Assembly (NCBI GenBank): GCA_965247425.1
Contig: OZ252023.1
Location: 3,968,001 to 4,032,000, forward strand
Direction of reading: 5' to 3'
From: CAZOZZ01 sp965247425
GTDB lineage: Bacteria > Acidobacteriota > Terriglobia > 20CM-2-55-15
DNA length: 64,000 nucleotides
In this document: piece after piece, positions 52,504 to 61,328 of the stretch
Numbering within the stretch: the first letter of the stretch is position 1
Layout: each line of letters begins with the position of its first letter
Notes under the pieces: generated by a model
Seen by the model: the letters and a program-made list of their open reading frames with translations, nothing else
Databases searched by the model: none
Told to the model about the DNA's origin: nothing
Made by a program: the position numbers and the translations under genes

Positions 52504-53898
52504 ATGAACAGGGTTCGTAACAGGTTGATCGTAGCGTTCGTCGCCGCGACCGTCGTTCCCCTCATCGTGACCGTATAGATCCCGACGACCCTGCTGGACC
52601 GTAGTCTTGATTTTGCCACGACTGCCGAGCTGGACGAGTTGTCGCTCGCGCTCGAAGAGACAGCGCGGCAGTTCTATCAGCAGGCTCGTCGGGAGCTTGA
52701 AGGGGACGTAGCCGAAGGTCGGTTACCGGATGTAATATACCGCGCGCCCGAACGGTCCGCCTGGCCGGCTCCGGTGGTTGCGTTCTGGGAGAGCGAGGAG
52801 GATTCGAGATTCGAGGTCTCCGGCCCCGGGGGCGGCGTACTGGACTACCTGGTCCGGACCGAAGGCGCTGTCCATGCCCATTCGAGGAATCTGGGCGACG
52901 TTCGGATGGAAGAACTCGCCACGCAGTACGGCCAGGCGCGGCGAACCGTCGAAGCCGCACTGACCCGCGATCTCAGACGCGGATTCACCCTCACGCTGGT
53001 GACGCTGGTAGCGGTGGTCTGGGTTGCTTCGCTGCTGTCTCTGATCTACCTGGCCCACCGCATCAGTAGACCGATCCAGCAATTAACCGGAGGTTTGGGC
53101 CAACTGGCCGGTGGCGATCTCGGGGTCCGACTCGAGACGGACCGCTACGATGAGACCGGCCAGGCGATTCGGGCGTTCAACGATATGGCCGACCGGCTCG
53201 AGCAGAGCCAGGAGCGTCTCATTTACCTCACGCAGGTCGCCAGCTGGCAGGCACTCGCGCGCAAGATGGCGCACGAATTGAAGAACTCCCTGACGCCGAT
53301 CCGACTGACGGTTGAGGAGATCCTTGCACGAGGGAATCCAGATGATCGTCAGTTCATGGAGCAGGCCGCCGGCATCGTCGTCAACGAAGTGGAAACGCTC
53401 GAACGGCGCGTTCGGGCTTTTTCGGAATTCTCGAGTGAGCCTTCCATGAATCCCGAGACGCTGGACGTCAATGTAATCATCGAAGAGCGCGTGGCGTTCC
53501 TCGGGTCGGGACACCGCGATGTGACCTACGAACTGAGCCTTGACGGCGCCCGGCCGAAAGCGTGGGCCGATGCCGATCACACGCGAGGCATCCTGACGAA
53601 CCTGCTCGAAAACGCGGCGGAAGCCGCTGGACCGGCCGGACGCGTGCGTACAGCGACGGGTTGCGATAACGACGGGGTCTTTGTCGAAGTCCACGATTCC
53701 GGCCCCGGCCTGAGTACCGAAGCGCGAGCCTCCCTGTTTCAACCTACGATCACCTTCAAGAAAAAGGGGATGGGGCTGGGTCTCTCAATAGCGCGAAAGA
53801 GCGCTTTGCTCGCCGGAGGCGATATCATACTGATCGACGGACAGCTCGGCGGCGCCGGGTTTCGAGTATCTCTACCGGCGGCGCCCACAGGTTCCTGA
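52504..53898 (+). pseudogene. NtrY-like sensor histidine kinase, amber at codon 25
   Basis: The ATG at 52504 opens MNRVRNRLIVAFVAATVVPLIVTV, a membrane helix, then TAG at 52576-52578 where the frame continues IPTTLLDRSLDFATTAELDELSLALEE. Without the stop it would be about 464 residues: a sensing region, a second helix (LTLVTLVAVVWVASLLSLIYLA), HAMP, the phospho-acceptor in ARKMAHELKNSLTPI and ATPase motifs (NLLENAAEAA, VHDSGPGLS, GMGLGLSIARK). An internal start near 52639 could still give a protein lacking the first helix. Its partner regulator follows by 9 bases. Confidence 0.82.
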
Positions 53899-53907
53899 TC
53901 CTGACCC

Positions 53908-54408
53908 ATGACTGCAAAGCGAATCCTCATCGTTGACGACGAAGAAAACATCGGGCGAGCGCTGCGCCTGGTCCTCGAACGCGAGGGTTACGCTGTTAGC
54001 GTTGCCCAGACCGCCGAGGCTTTCCGGGCGCGAGTGGGGACCGGTCGGGAGGATGCCTATCTTGTCGACGTGCGCCTCCCGGACGGCAGCGGCATCGATC
54101 TGCTGCGTTGGTTGCGCAGTGAGGATGATCCGGCTCCGGTCATCATGATCTCGGGGCACGGAACGATTGCGGACGCCGTCGAGGCCACTCGAGCGGGCGC
54201 CTTCGATTTTCTGGAAAAGCCGCTTGCGCGGGAACGGGTTCTTCTGGCGGTCAAGAACGCGCTCGATCAGGCCAGGCTCGAACGGGAGAACGCCCAGTAC
54301 CGGGAGGTCGTCGGTGAGGGTCCGCGGATGGTTGGCGGCAGCCACTGTTCCTGCAGGTTGTCGATCAGGCCAGTCGTGTTGCCCGCTCCGATGCCAGGGT
54401 TCTGTTAA
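53908..54408 (+). pseudogene. NtrX-like response regulator, receiver part
   Basis: A receiver domain: ILIVDDEENIGRALRLVLEREGY, phospho-acceptor Asp in DAYLVDVRLPDGSG, MISGHGTIADAVEATRAGAF and FLEKPLARER. After EGPRMVGG (near 54340) the frame is lost; the out-of-phase tail ends at 54408. The remaining protein continues at about 54345 in another frame. It is the response regulator for the adjacent NtrY-like kinase. Confidence 0.85.
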
Positions 54409-55253
54409 CCGGTGAGTCCGGGACAGGAAAGGAGCTCATAGCGGCGCACATTCATCGGGAAAGCCCCTTTTCGGGCGGCCCCTTCGTGAAGGTCAACTGT
54501 GCCGCTATTCCCACCGAGCTGATCGAAAGCGAGCTCTTCGGACACGAGAAAGGCGCTTTCACCGGAGCCACGGTCCGTCGGCGGGGACGGTTCGAGCTGG
54601 CCGACAGGGGGACGATTTTTCTCGATGAGGTCGGCGACCTCCAGGCCTCTTCCCAGGCCAAGTTGTTGCGGGTGCTACAGGAGGACGAGTTCGAGCGGGT
54701 CGGCGGGGAGCAGACCGTTCGGACAACGGTTCGTGTCATTGCCGCCACAAACCGGAACCTCGAAGAGTTGATCGGGCGCGACGAGTTCCGCGAAGATCTC
54801 TTCTACCGGCTGAGCGGCGTCCCCATCCGGGTCCCCCCGTTGAGGGAACGTCGGGAGGACATCCGCCCCTTGGTCGAATATTTCTTCGAGGACTTCTGTT
54901 CCCGAAACAACTTCCATCTCCGCACACTGGAGGACGACGCGCTGGCTGTTCTTGAAGGGTACCGCTGGCCCGGCAACATTCGGGAGCTTCGCAACATCAT
55001 CGAGCGCATGGCCATTCTGGCTCCGGGCGATCGAATCGGTGTCGACTCGATCCCGGTGGAGGTCCGTCAGCCCAACTCGGCAGGTGATGCTTCCGGCTTG
55101 AAGGAAACCCGCGAAGTGGCCGAGCGGCTTCGCATCATGGAGGCTCTCGTGTCCTCCGACTGGAGCGTCGCCGCGGCGGCCCGTTCGCTCGGAGTCGGCC
55201 GGACGAACCTTCACAAACGGATGAAAGCTCTCGGAGTGGAGCGGAAAAAATAA
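54345..55253 (+). pseudogene. NtrX-like sigma-54 activator, AAA+ and DNA-binding part
   Basis: Begins LFLQVVDQASRVARSDARVLLTG in the frame that continues the receiver. Walker A is GESGTGKE, the sigma-54 contact loop EKGAFTGA, Walker B TIFLDEVGDL, then RVIAATNRNLEELI and EDLFYRLSGVPIRVPPLRERREDI. The C-terminal helix-turn-helix is SVAAAARSLGVGRTNLHKRMKAL. The presence of GAFTGA implies that this protein activates sigma-54 promoters. The open frame has an ATG at 54486, but this is internal to the AAA+ fold. Confidence 0.85.
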
Positions 55254-55324
55254 CCAGCGGCAGTGGATCTCTGTCCGCCAATTTACTTTGCTTAACTCCT
55301 TCCTTTCGAAATAATCTAAGAGTC

Positions 55325-57151
55325 ATGGCAGGTGCACATCGAGGAACCAGGGATGCCGTCGGCCAGTCCGGTCCGGGGGCGCTGTTCGTCGGCGTCCTGT
55401 GTGTCGTCCTGGCTCTGGGGCCGCGCGTCTGGGCCAACCCGCACAGCCAGCAGACACTGGACAACCAAACCCTGCGGGTCGACGTCGATCTGGTGAACGT
55501 CGTCTTCACCGTTACCGATGAGAAAGGTCGTTTCATAACCAACCTGGATCGTGACGATTTCACCGTTCTTGAAGACGATGCCGGCCAGGAGATCCAGAAC
55601 TTTCATACCGAGACGAACCTGCCGCTTCGGATCTCGCTGTTGATCGACGCGAGCGGGAGCATCCTGAACAAGCTGCGTTTCGAACAGCAGGCCGCCCTGG
55701 ATTTCTTTTCCGAGACGCTCCGACCCGACACCGACACGGCATCCGTCATCACGTTCGATTCCTACGTCAACCTGATGCAGGATTTTACCCACGATCCGGA
55801 AGTTCTGGCCGACGCGGTAGCCCGGGTCAAGGCCGGCGGCGGCACGGAGTTGTTCGACGGCATCTACCTGACGGTGATCCGGAATCTCGTCGGTCAGTCC
55901 GGTCGGCGAGTCCTGATCATCATCACCGACGGCGTGGATAATTCCAGCGAGTTCACACTGAAGCAGGCGATCGACGCGGCGCAGAAAAACAACGTCACGG
56001 TTTACGCGGTCAGCACGAACCGGGTTCAGACACGTCGGAGGACGCGGAACTATGGCGAAGTCGTCTCGATCACGGATCAGACCCTCGTCTATCAGGCAGG
56101 GGGAGACATCGTCTTGCGGCAACTCACCGAAGAAACGGGTGGGGCCGTTTTCTTTCCGGAGCGCCGCGAAGATCTGTCCGACACGTTTCGCGAAATCCAG
56201 GAGACGTTGAGGTCTCAGTACGTGCTGTCCTATGTGTCCACCAATATCGCGCGTGACGGAGGGTTTCGGCGCGTGAGAATCGCAGTTGCCGATGCGGCCT
56301 ACAGTGCGAATGCCCGTACCGGTTACTATGCGCGCGATGACGAACCGGTGGACGTTGGCCTCGGCCTGAGAACAGCGGCGAGGATCGGGTCGATCCAGGA
56401 TATCGAGCGCTTTCTGGATGAAGGCGCATACGTGGACGCCAGCGACGACGAGGGATGGTCTCCCCTGATGCTGGCGGTCCGGGAAGGGAAAGATTTGGCC
56501 GCTCGCATGCTCTTAAAGGCTGGAGCGGATCCCAACGCCCGGAGCCGTAATGGGGAGTACCCCCTGATGTGGGCCATCGAGGCGGGCCGCTCCCAGTTGG
56601 CATGTGACCTGATGGACGTTGGAGCCGACACGAACATGGTGGCCGAAGCCCTCTCCGCAGACGATCGCGGGGACGCCGTCCGAACACGTCTGCCCGCAAT
56701 CGTTGCCGAATGTCATGCGGTGGCGCCGAGACTGGACGGGCCGACGATCGAGGAGCTGCTGGCCCGACAACCGGACAGTGTGCCGGAAGTGCTCGACCGA
56801 CGTCCCGATCGCCCGTACACGAAGATTCGGTCCATCCAGTACATTGGCGATGCCGTCCAGGCCGCACCAACCGGATTCGAAGACAAGACGGGACCGATGC
56901 CACCTGAGGTGCGGCGGGAGATACTGTCGGACGTTATTCTCCCGGACGCCACCGAATCCGGCGCCGACGCGATCGTCATCCTCGAAGCACGGGCGATCTA
57001 CGAAGTGAAGGAGTCTCGGACGGGTTCCTGGAGCACGAAGCTGGAGACCGATGTGAACTCCAGTACGGAACTGGGCAGTCGCATCGTCCTTATCAAATAC
57101 ATCCTCCTGGCGGACGCCATCAAGTATCGGATTGGAAGAAAACTGAACTAA
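55325..57151 (+). CDS. exported VWA-domain protein with ankyrin repeats
   Basis: A 608-residue protein. After a signal sequence (ALFVGVLCVVLALG), residues about 50-100 form a beta region, then a VWA domain with a MIDAS motif DASGS at 108-112 and IIITDGVDN. Two or three ankyrin repeats follow at about 345-440 (EGWSPLMLAVREGKDLAARMLLKAGADPN, GEYPLMWAIEAGRSQLACDLMDVGAD). The last 150 residues are unassigned. VWFA-type proteins are frequent in Acidobacteria; the ankyrin extension is unusual. Its stop overlaps the first base of an inverted-repeat element. Confidence 0.8.
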   Translation: MAGAHRGTRDAVGQSGPGALFVGVLCVVLALGPRVWANPHSQQTLDNQTLRVDVDLVNVVFTVTDEKGRFITNLDRDDFTVLEDDAGQEIQNFHTETNLPLRISLLIDASGSILNKLRFEQQAALDFFSETLRPDTDTASVITFDSYVNLMQDFTHDPEVLADAVARVKAGGGTELFDGIYLTVIRNLVGQSGRRVLIIITDGVDNSSEFTLKQAIDAAQKNNVTVYAVSTNRVQTRRRTRNYGEVVSITDQTLVYQAGGDIVLRQLTEETGGAVFFPERREDLSDTFREIQETLRSQYVLSYVSTNIARDGGFRRVRIAVADAAYSANARTGYYARDDEPVDVGLGLRTAARIGSIQDIERFLDEGAYVDASDDEGWSPLMLAVREGKDLAARMLLKAGADPNARSRNGEYPLMWAIEAGRSQLACDLMDVGADTNMVAEALSADDRGDAVRTRLPAIVAECHAVAPRLDGPTIEELLARQPDSVPEVLDRRPDRPYTKIRSIQYIGDAVQAAPTGFEDKTGPMPPEVRREILSDVILPDATESGADAIVILEARAIYEVKESRTGSWSTKLETDVNSSTELGSRIVLIKYILLADAIKYRIGRKLN

Positions 57152-57331
57152 GGGTCCGCTCAAGAATAACTTCACATTTTGGCATCCCATCTTCACGCCA
57201 TCTTCGGCCGCTCCTCAATCGCAGATCCTCGAAATAGCGGGGCTATTCCTGCGGTCTGCTCAATCGGTCGCAACCAAATCTGACGCAAATCTGGGCGCCA
57301 ATTCTGCGAACTTATTCTTGAGCGGACCCTG
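57151..57331. repeat. miniature inverted-repeat element (19-bp arms)
   Basis: AGGGTCCGCTCAAGAATAA (57151-57169) is the exact reverse complement of 57313-57331, bounding 181 bp. Inner sequence includes a small hairpin (GAAATAGCGGGGCTATTCC near 57230). The left arm starts on the last base of the preceding stop codon. No gene inside. Confidence 0.65.
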
Positions 57332-57578
57332 AGAGATTCCCGGTTTCTTCGAACTCGAACACCCAAGGCCTGGTCGTCGAACCTCCTGTTGAATTGTAAA
57401 TCGTTTAGTCGATGGCAGATAAAAGAGGGCCACGCGTGCCCGTCCCCGTTTCCCGCTCATTTTTTAGCAGTCTTTTTCATTGTCGCGGATCACCAATAGT
57501 CATATTCTTCCCCGTGGACTCCTCTTCGCAATATGGAGTCTCAATCTGTAATTTCAGTTTCAAGAGGTAGGAGGTTTT
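57332..57578. other. intergenic region before the amidohydrolase
   Basis: About 250 bp. GTGCCCGTCCCCGTTTCCCG near 57437 resembles fragments of the GGGACAG-type repeats elsewhere. No gene or clear promoter is seen. AGGTAGGAGG near 57565 is the ribosome site of the next gene. Confidence 0.4.
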
Positions 57579-58889
57579 ATGCGTCGTCTAATGGCGGAAT
57601 GGCATCGAGTGAGGTTCATGGCGGGTGTAGCTACGGTCGCTCTCTTCCTGGTGACGGCGTGCGCGCCGGCTGTAGAGGAGTCGCCGCCGTTGGAGGGCGT
57701 GACGGTGTTCGAAGGGGCGCGGCTTATCGTCGGGGACGGCAGCGAACCGATCGAGGATTCGGTGATCGTTATTCAGGACGGTCGCTTCCTTGAAGTGGGC
57801 GCCAGGGGGCAGGTCACCGCTCCGGCCGGTGCGGAGGTTGTGGACCTGACGGGCAAGACGGTCATGCCCGCTATTGTCGACGCACACAAGCACGCGGGGA
57901 CGAACCGCGAGGCTATCGTCGACATGTTGCAACGGCTGGCTTACTACGGCATCAGCGCGACCATAAGCATGGGCCACGATGATACCGATATCGCGTTCGA
58001 CATTCGGGGCGAGACGATCCCCAACGCCGCGCGATTGCTGACCGCCGGCCGCGGGATCACCATGCCCGAGGAAGGACGCACCGAAGCCTCGTTCTGGATC
58101 ACGAGCGAAGAGGAGGCCCGGACGGCCGTCCAGGATAACGCCGCAAGACAGGTCGACCTGATCAAGATCTGGGTGGACGACCGGAACGGTCAGTACGAGA
58201 AGTTGACACCCGCGCTGTACGGTGCCGTCATCGACGAGGCGCACGCGAACAACCTCCGGGTCGCTGCTCATATCTTTTCCCTCGAGGACGCGAAGGGCCT
58301 CCTCGAAGCGGGTCTCGACGCGTTCGCTCACGGCGTTCGGGACATGGACGTCGACGATGAATTTGTGGCAATGGTTCAGGAACGCCCGGATGTTGTCCTC
58401 ATACCGAACATGGGTGGTCGAGGCGTGGCGACGGACATGAGCTGGTTGAGCGGAACGCTGCCGGCCGAGCAGGTCGCAGAGCTTCAGGAAAGGTCCACGG
58501 ATCGGCCTGCAGCCCAGGAGAGTCATGGAATCCAGGCTCGTAATCTGGCCCGGCTGAGCGAAGCAGGCATGAAGATCGCATTCGGTACGGACGGCGGCAC
58601 GCCGTGGCAGCCGCACGTTGAAATGGAAGATATGGTCGCGGCGGGTATGACGCCGGCCCAGGTTATCGTTTCCGCGACACGTAACGCGGCCGAGTTCCTG
58701 GAACTGGAAGACGCCGGCACCGTGTCATCGGGAAAAAGCGCGGACTTTATCGTTCTCGACGCCAACCCTCTCGACGACATCACCAATACGCGGCTCATCT
58801 CCGACGTGTATCTCCGCGGGACCGCGGTCGAACGCGAGGCCTTGAGCGAACAGTGGACGCGCGAGACGGCGACGACCGGATCGGAGTAG
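57579..58889 (+). CDS. amidohydrolase lipoprotein
   Basis: A 436-residue exported metal-dependent hydrolase. The lipobox FLVTAC is near residue 28. Metal ligands include HxH in VDAHKHAG, a lysine in DLIKIWVDD, His in VAAHIFS and FAHGVRD and the Asp in FGTDGGTPWQPH. Amidohydrolase-superfamily secondary motifs (MPAIVDAHKH... VSATRNAAEFLEL... GKSADFIVLDANPL) are intact. It has a strong ribosome site (GGAGG). Substrate cannot be predicted. Confidence 0.88.
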   Translation: MRRLMAEWHRVRFMAGVATVALFLVTACAPAVEESPPLEGVTVFEGARLIVGDGSEPIEDSVIVIQDGRFLEVGARGQVTAPAGAEVVDLTGKTVMPAIVDAHKHAGTNREAIVDMLQRLAYYGISATISMGHDDTDIAFDIRGETIPNAARLLTAGRGITMPEEGRTEASFWITSEEEARTAVQDNAARQVDLIKIWVDDRNGQYEKLTPALYGAVIDEAHANNLRVAAHIFSLEDAKGLLEAGLDAFAHGVRDMDVDDEFVAMVQERPDVVLIPNMGGRGVATDMSWLSGTLPAEQVAELQERSTDRPAAQESHGIQARNLARLSEAGMKIAFGTDGGTPWQPHVEMEDMVAAGMTPAQVIVSATRNAAEFLELEDAGTVSSGKSADFIVLDANPLDDITNTRLISDVYLRGTAVEREALSEQWTRETATTGSE

Positions 58890-58903
58890 GGCCGGTCCGA
58901 TAG

Positions 58904-60448
58904 CTATTCGAGGCGCGTCGAGTCGGCACCTGCTCGGTGCCGGCTCGCCTCCTGCTCCCGAAGCGTGGTCTTCGGCACCTTGCCGTACTCGTTCTTCGGG
59001 AGCCGGGCGATGAAGCGGTAATGCCTGGGACGCTTGAAGCGCGCCATTCGCTCCAGGCAAAACGTATCGAGTTCCCCGGTGTCGGGCGCATCGTCTCCGT
59101 GTCGGACGACATACGCCACGACCACCTCGCCCCATTCCCTGTCCTCCCGGCCGATGACCGAGACCTCGGCGATCCCCGGGTGGCGGACGAGCACCTCCTC
59201 GACCTCCCTCGGATAGATGTTGGTGCCGCCCGAGATGATGACGTCCTTCGATCGATCCTTGAGTGTGAGGAACCCATCGTCGTCCAGAGTCCCGACATCG
59301 CCGGTGTGCAGCCAGCCGTTCCGCAGGGTTTGGGCGGTCGCGTCCGGATCCTTCCAGTAGCACTGCATCACCGAGTCGCCGCGAACCAGAACCTCTCCGA
59401 TCTCGCCAACCGGGAGCGTCCGATCTTTATCGTCGGCGACGCGGACCTCCACCACGCTCTGGGCAACACCGACCGATGCCAGGCGGGCGAGCCAGCGCGG
59501 GTGGTCCCTGTCAGCGTGGACGCTTCGACCGAGAGAAGTGATCGTCATCGGGCTCTCGCCCTGGCCGTAGAGTTGCGCGAGCCTGGGACCGAATCTCTCC
59601 AACGCGGCGCGGGAGTCCTCCACGTACATCGGCCCGCCACCGTACATGATGGTTTTCAGATTGCGCGTGTCCTCATCGCCCGGATGGTCGAGCAGTCGCT
59701 TGACCATGGTCGGCGCCGCGAAGAACGAGATGTCGGGATACGTGCGGATCAGTTCATAGATTTCGGCCGGGTCGAATCCTCCGCTTTCCGGGATCACGTG
59801 GCAGGCGGCGGACATGACGTTCGGTACGGCGTAAAGCCCGGACCCGTGACTCATCGGTGCGGCGTGCAGGATGGCGCCCCATGGGCTCCCGGGATCGACG
59901 TCCGCAACATAGCAGAAGCTCATGGCGAGGAGATTGCGATGCGTGAGGGTCGCGCCTTTCGGGCGTCCGGTTGTGCCGCTGGTGTAGAAGAGCCAGGCTG
60001 GGTCGTCCGGAGTACGTGTCTCGACGGCGAGTTCGGGCGCACCGAGCAGACCCTCGTATTCCGCACCGCCGACCTCGATGAGTCGTTGCAGGACGCCGGT
60101 GCCGGCCGCCGCTTCGGTCAGTTCCGGAGTCGCGAAGCCCACTTTCGCGCCGCTGTGCTCGAACAAGTACGCGAACTCGTTCGGATGCAGCTTTTTGTTA
60201 ATCGGAACGACCACAAGTCCCGCGTGCCAGCAACCATAGATCAGCTCGACATATTCCGGGCAGTTCCTGAGCGTCAGCGTGACGCGATCGCCAGGCTCGA
60301 GACCGAGAGTACCGCGCAAAGCGCCGGCAATCCGCGAAGTGCGGGAGGCCAGCTCGCGATAGTGTCGCACGACGCTCGTCCCCAGCGCGATCGCGGGATG
60401 GTCGCCACGGAAAAGGCCAGCGCGTACGAGGTGATGGGCCAGGTTCAT
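58904..60448 (-). CDS. AMP-dependent acyl-CoA synthetase/ligase
   Basis: A 514-residue adenylate-forming enzyme that activates a carboxylic acid with ATP and CoA. The P-loop motif is YTSGTTGRPKG (about 170-180), then LYGQGESPMT, GWLHTGDVG and the C-terminal lysine region NEYGKVPKTTL. The acid substrate is not predictable; the length and motifs suit medium- or long-chain or aromatic acyl-CoA ligases. It is convergent with the amidohydrolase and 15 bases from it. Confidence 0.9.
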   Translation of the reverse strand: MNLAHHLVRAGLFRGDHPAIALGTSVVRHYRELASRTSRIAGALRGTLGLEPGDRVTLTLRNCPEYVELIYGCWHAGLVVVPINKKLHPNEFAYLFEHSGAKVGFATPELTEAAAGTGVLQRLIEVGGAEYEGLLGAPELAVETRTPDDPAWLFYTSGTTGRPKGATLTHRNLLAMSFCYVADVDPGSPWGAILHAAPMSHGSGLYAVPNVMSAACHVIPESGGFDPAEIYELIRTYPDISFFAAPTMVKRLLDHPGDEDTRNLKTIMYGGGPMYVEDSRAALERFGPRLAQLYGQGESPMTITSLGRSVHADRDHPRWLARLASVGVAQSVVEVRVADDKDRTLPVGEIGEVLVRGDSVMQCYWKDPDATAQTLRNGWLHTGDVGTLDDDGFLTLKDRSKDVIISGGTNIYPREVEEVLVRHPGIAEVSVIGREDREWGEVVVAYVVRHGDDAPDTGELDTFCLERMARFKRPRHYRFIARLPKNEYGKVPKTTLREQEASRHRAGADSTRLE

Positions 60449-60540
60449 CTTCTGGCCGCGTAGGCTCCTTGGGGCTTCTGTTTGTACGGGATTTTTAGGT
60501 AGAATGGCATTCAGATACTCATGACAGCTTGCGAATACAA

Positions 60541-61323
60541 ATGAAGCGAATGTTTCAGTTCATCGGAATAGCCCTGCTCCCGTTGCCCCTGCTTGCGTTC
60601 CAGCTCTTTCCCCAGCGAGAGCTGGGCGGTTACGGCGGAGCGGACGGCTCGGAGTTCGTTTTCGCCCGGTTGATCTACAGCGAAGGAATGTACGGTTTTC
60701 GCGGGTACGGGCGGAGGAGCAATTGGGCCGTCGACTGGCCGAAGGCCGACAAGCAGTTCATCTTTGCCATTGACCGCATGTCCAATGTCCGGGTGGTTCT
60801 CGACCAGGACGTTGCGATCGACATCATGGATCCCAAGTTGTTCAGCTATCCGTTCATCTATGCCCTGGAGGTCGGTAGGGGCATGGAGCTCAGCCCGCAA
60901 GAGGCGGAGCGTTTGCGCGAGTACATGCTGCGCGGGGGCTTCCTTGTCATCGATGATTTCTGGGGGACGCGTGAATGGCAGCACTTCTACTATGAGTTGA
61001 AAAAGATCTTCCCGGAGAGGGAGCCCTTGGAGATCCCGCGTTCGCATCAGATTTTTCACTCGTTTTTTGACATCGAAGAGATCCTGCAGGTGCCGAACGT
61101 CGGAAATGGTTGCCGCGGCGGGCCCACACACCAACGAGATGGCTTCACTCCGTACGCCCTGGCGATTTTCGATGACGTGGGCCGGCCGATGATGGTGATC
61201 AATTTCAATACCGACATCGGTGACGCCTGGGAGTGGGCCGACCAGGAATGCTATCCCAATAAGTTTTCCGGGTACGCTTTCCGCATGGGGATTAACTGGA
61301 TCGTCTATTCGATGACCCACTGA
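60541..61323 (+). CDS. exported DUF4159-domain protein
   Basis: About 260 residues. The signal sequence (MFQFIGIALLPLPLLAFQLF) precedes a DUF4159 domain: EFVFARLIYSEGMYGFRGYG, NWAVDWPKADKQFIFAIDRMSNVRV, LRGGFLVIDDFWGTREWQHF and the C-terminal MVINFNTDIGDAWEW. It resembles the glutamine-amidotransferase-like fold of this family, often near MoxR/BatA genes, but no such neighbours occur here. The ATG at 60541 is chosen over an upstream TTG. Convergent with the M20 peptidase. Confidence 0.82.
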   Translation: MKRMFQFIGIALLPLPLLAFQLFPQRELGGYGGADGSEFVFARLIYSEGMYGFRGYGRRSNWAVDWPKADKQFIFAIDRMSNVRVVLDQDVAIDIMDPKLFSYPFIYALEVGRGMELSPQEAERLREYMLRGGFLVIDDFWGTREWQHFYYELKKIFPEREPLEIPRSHQIFHSFFDIEEILQVPNVGNGCRGGPTHQRDGFTPYALAIFDDVGRPMMVINFNTDIGDAWEWADQECYPNKFSGYAFRMGINWIVYSMTH

Positions 61324-61328
61324 CCCGG

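Noticed and set aside
47013..52578. Amber codons as a recoded amino acid
   Set aside because: Several intact genes in the window end in TAG (reductase, CHRD protein, sigma factor), so TAG is a normal stop; the two in-frame cases are better explained as point mutations.
43133..57224. Shared 15-bp string GCTCCTCAATCGCAG at 43133 and 57210
   Set aside because: Too short and without flanking similarity to call a repeat family.
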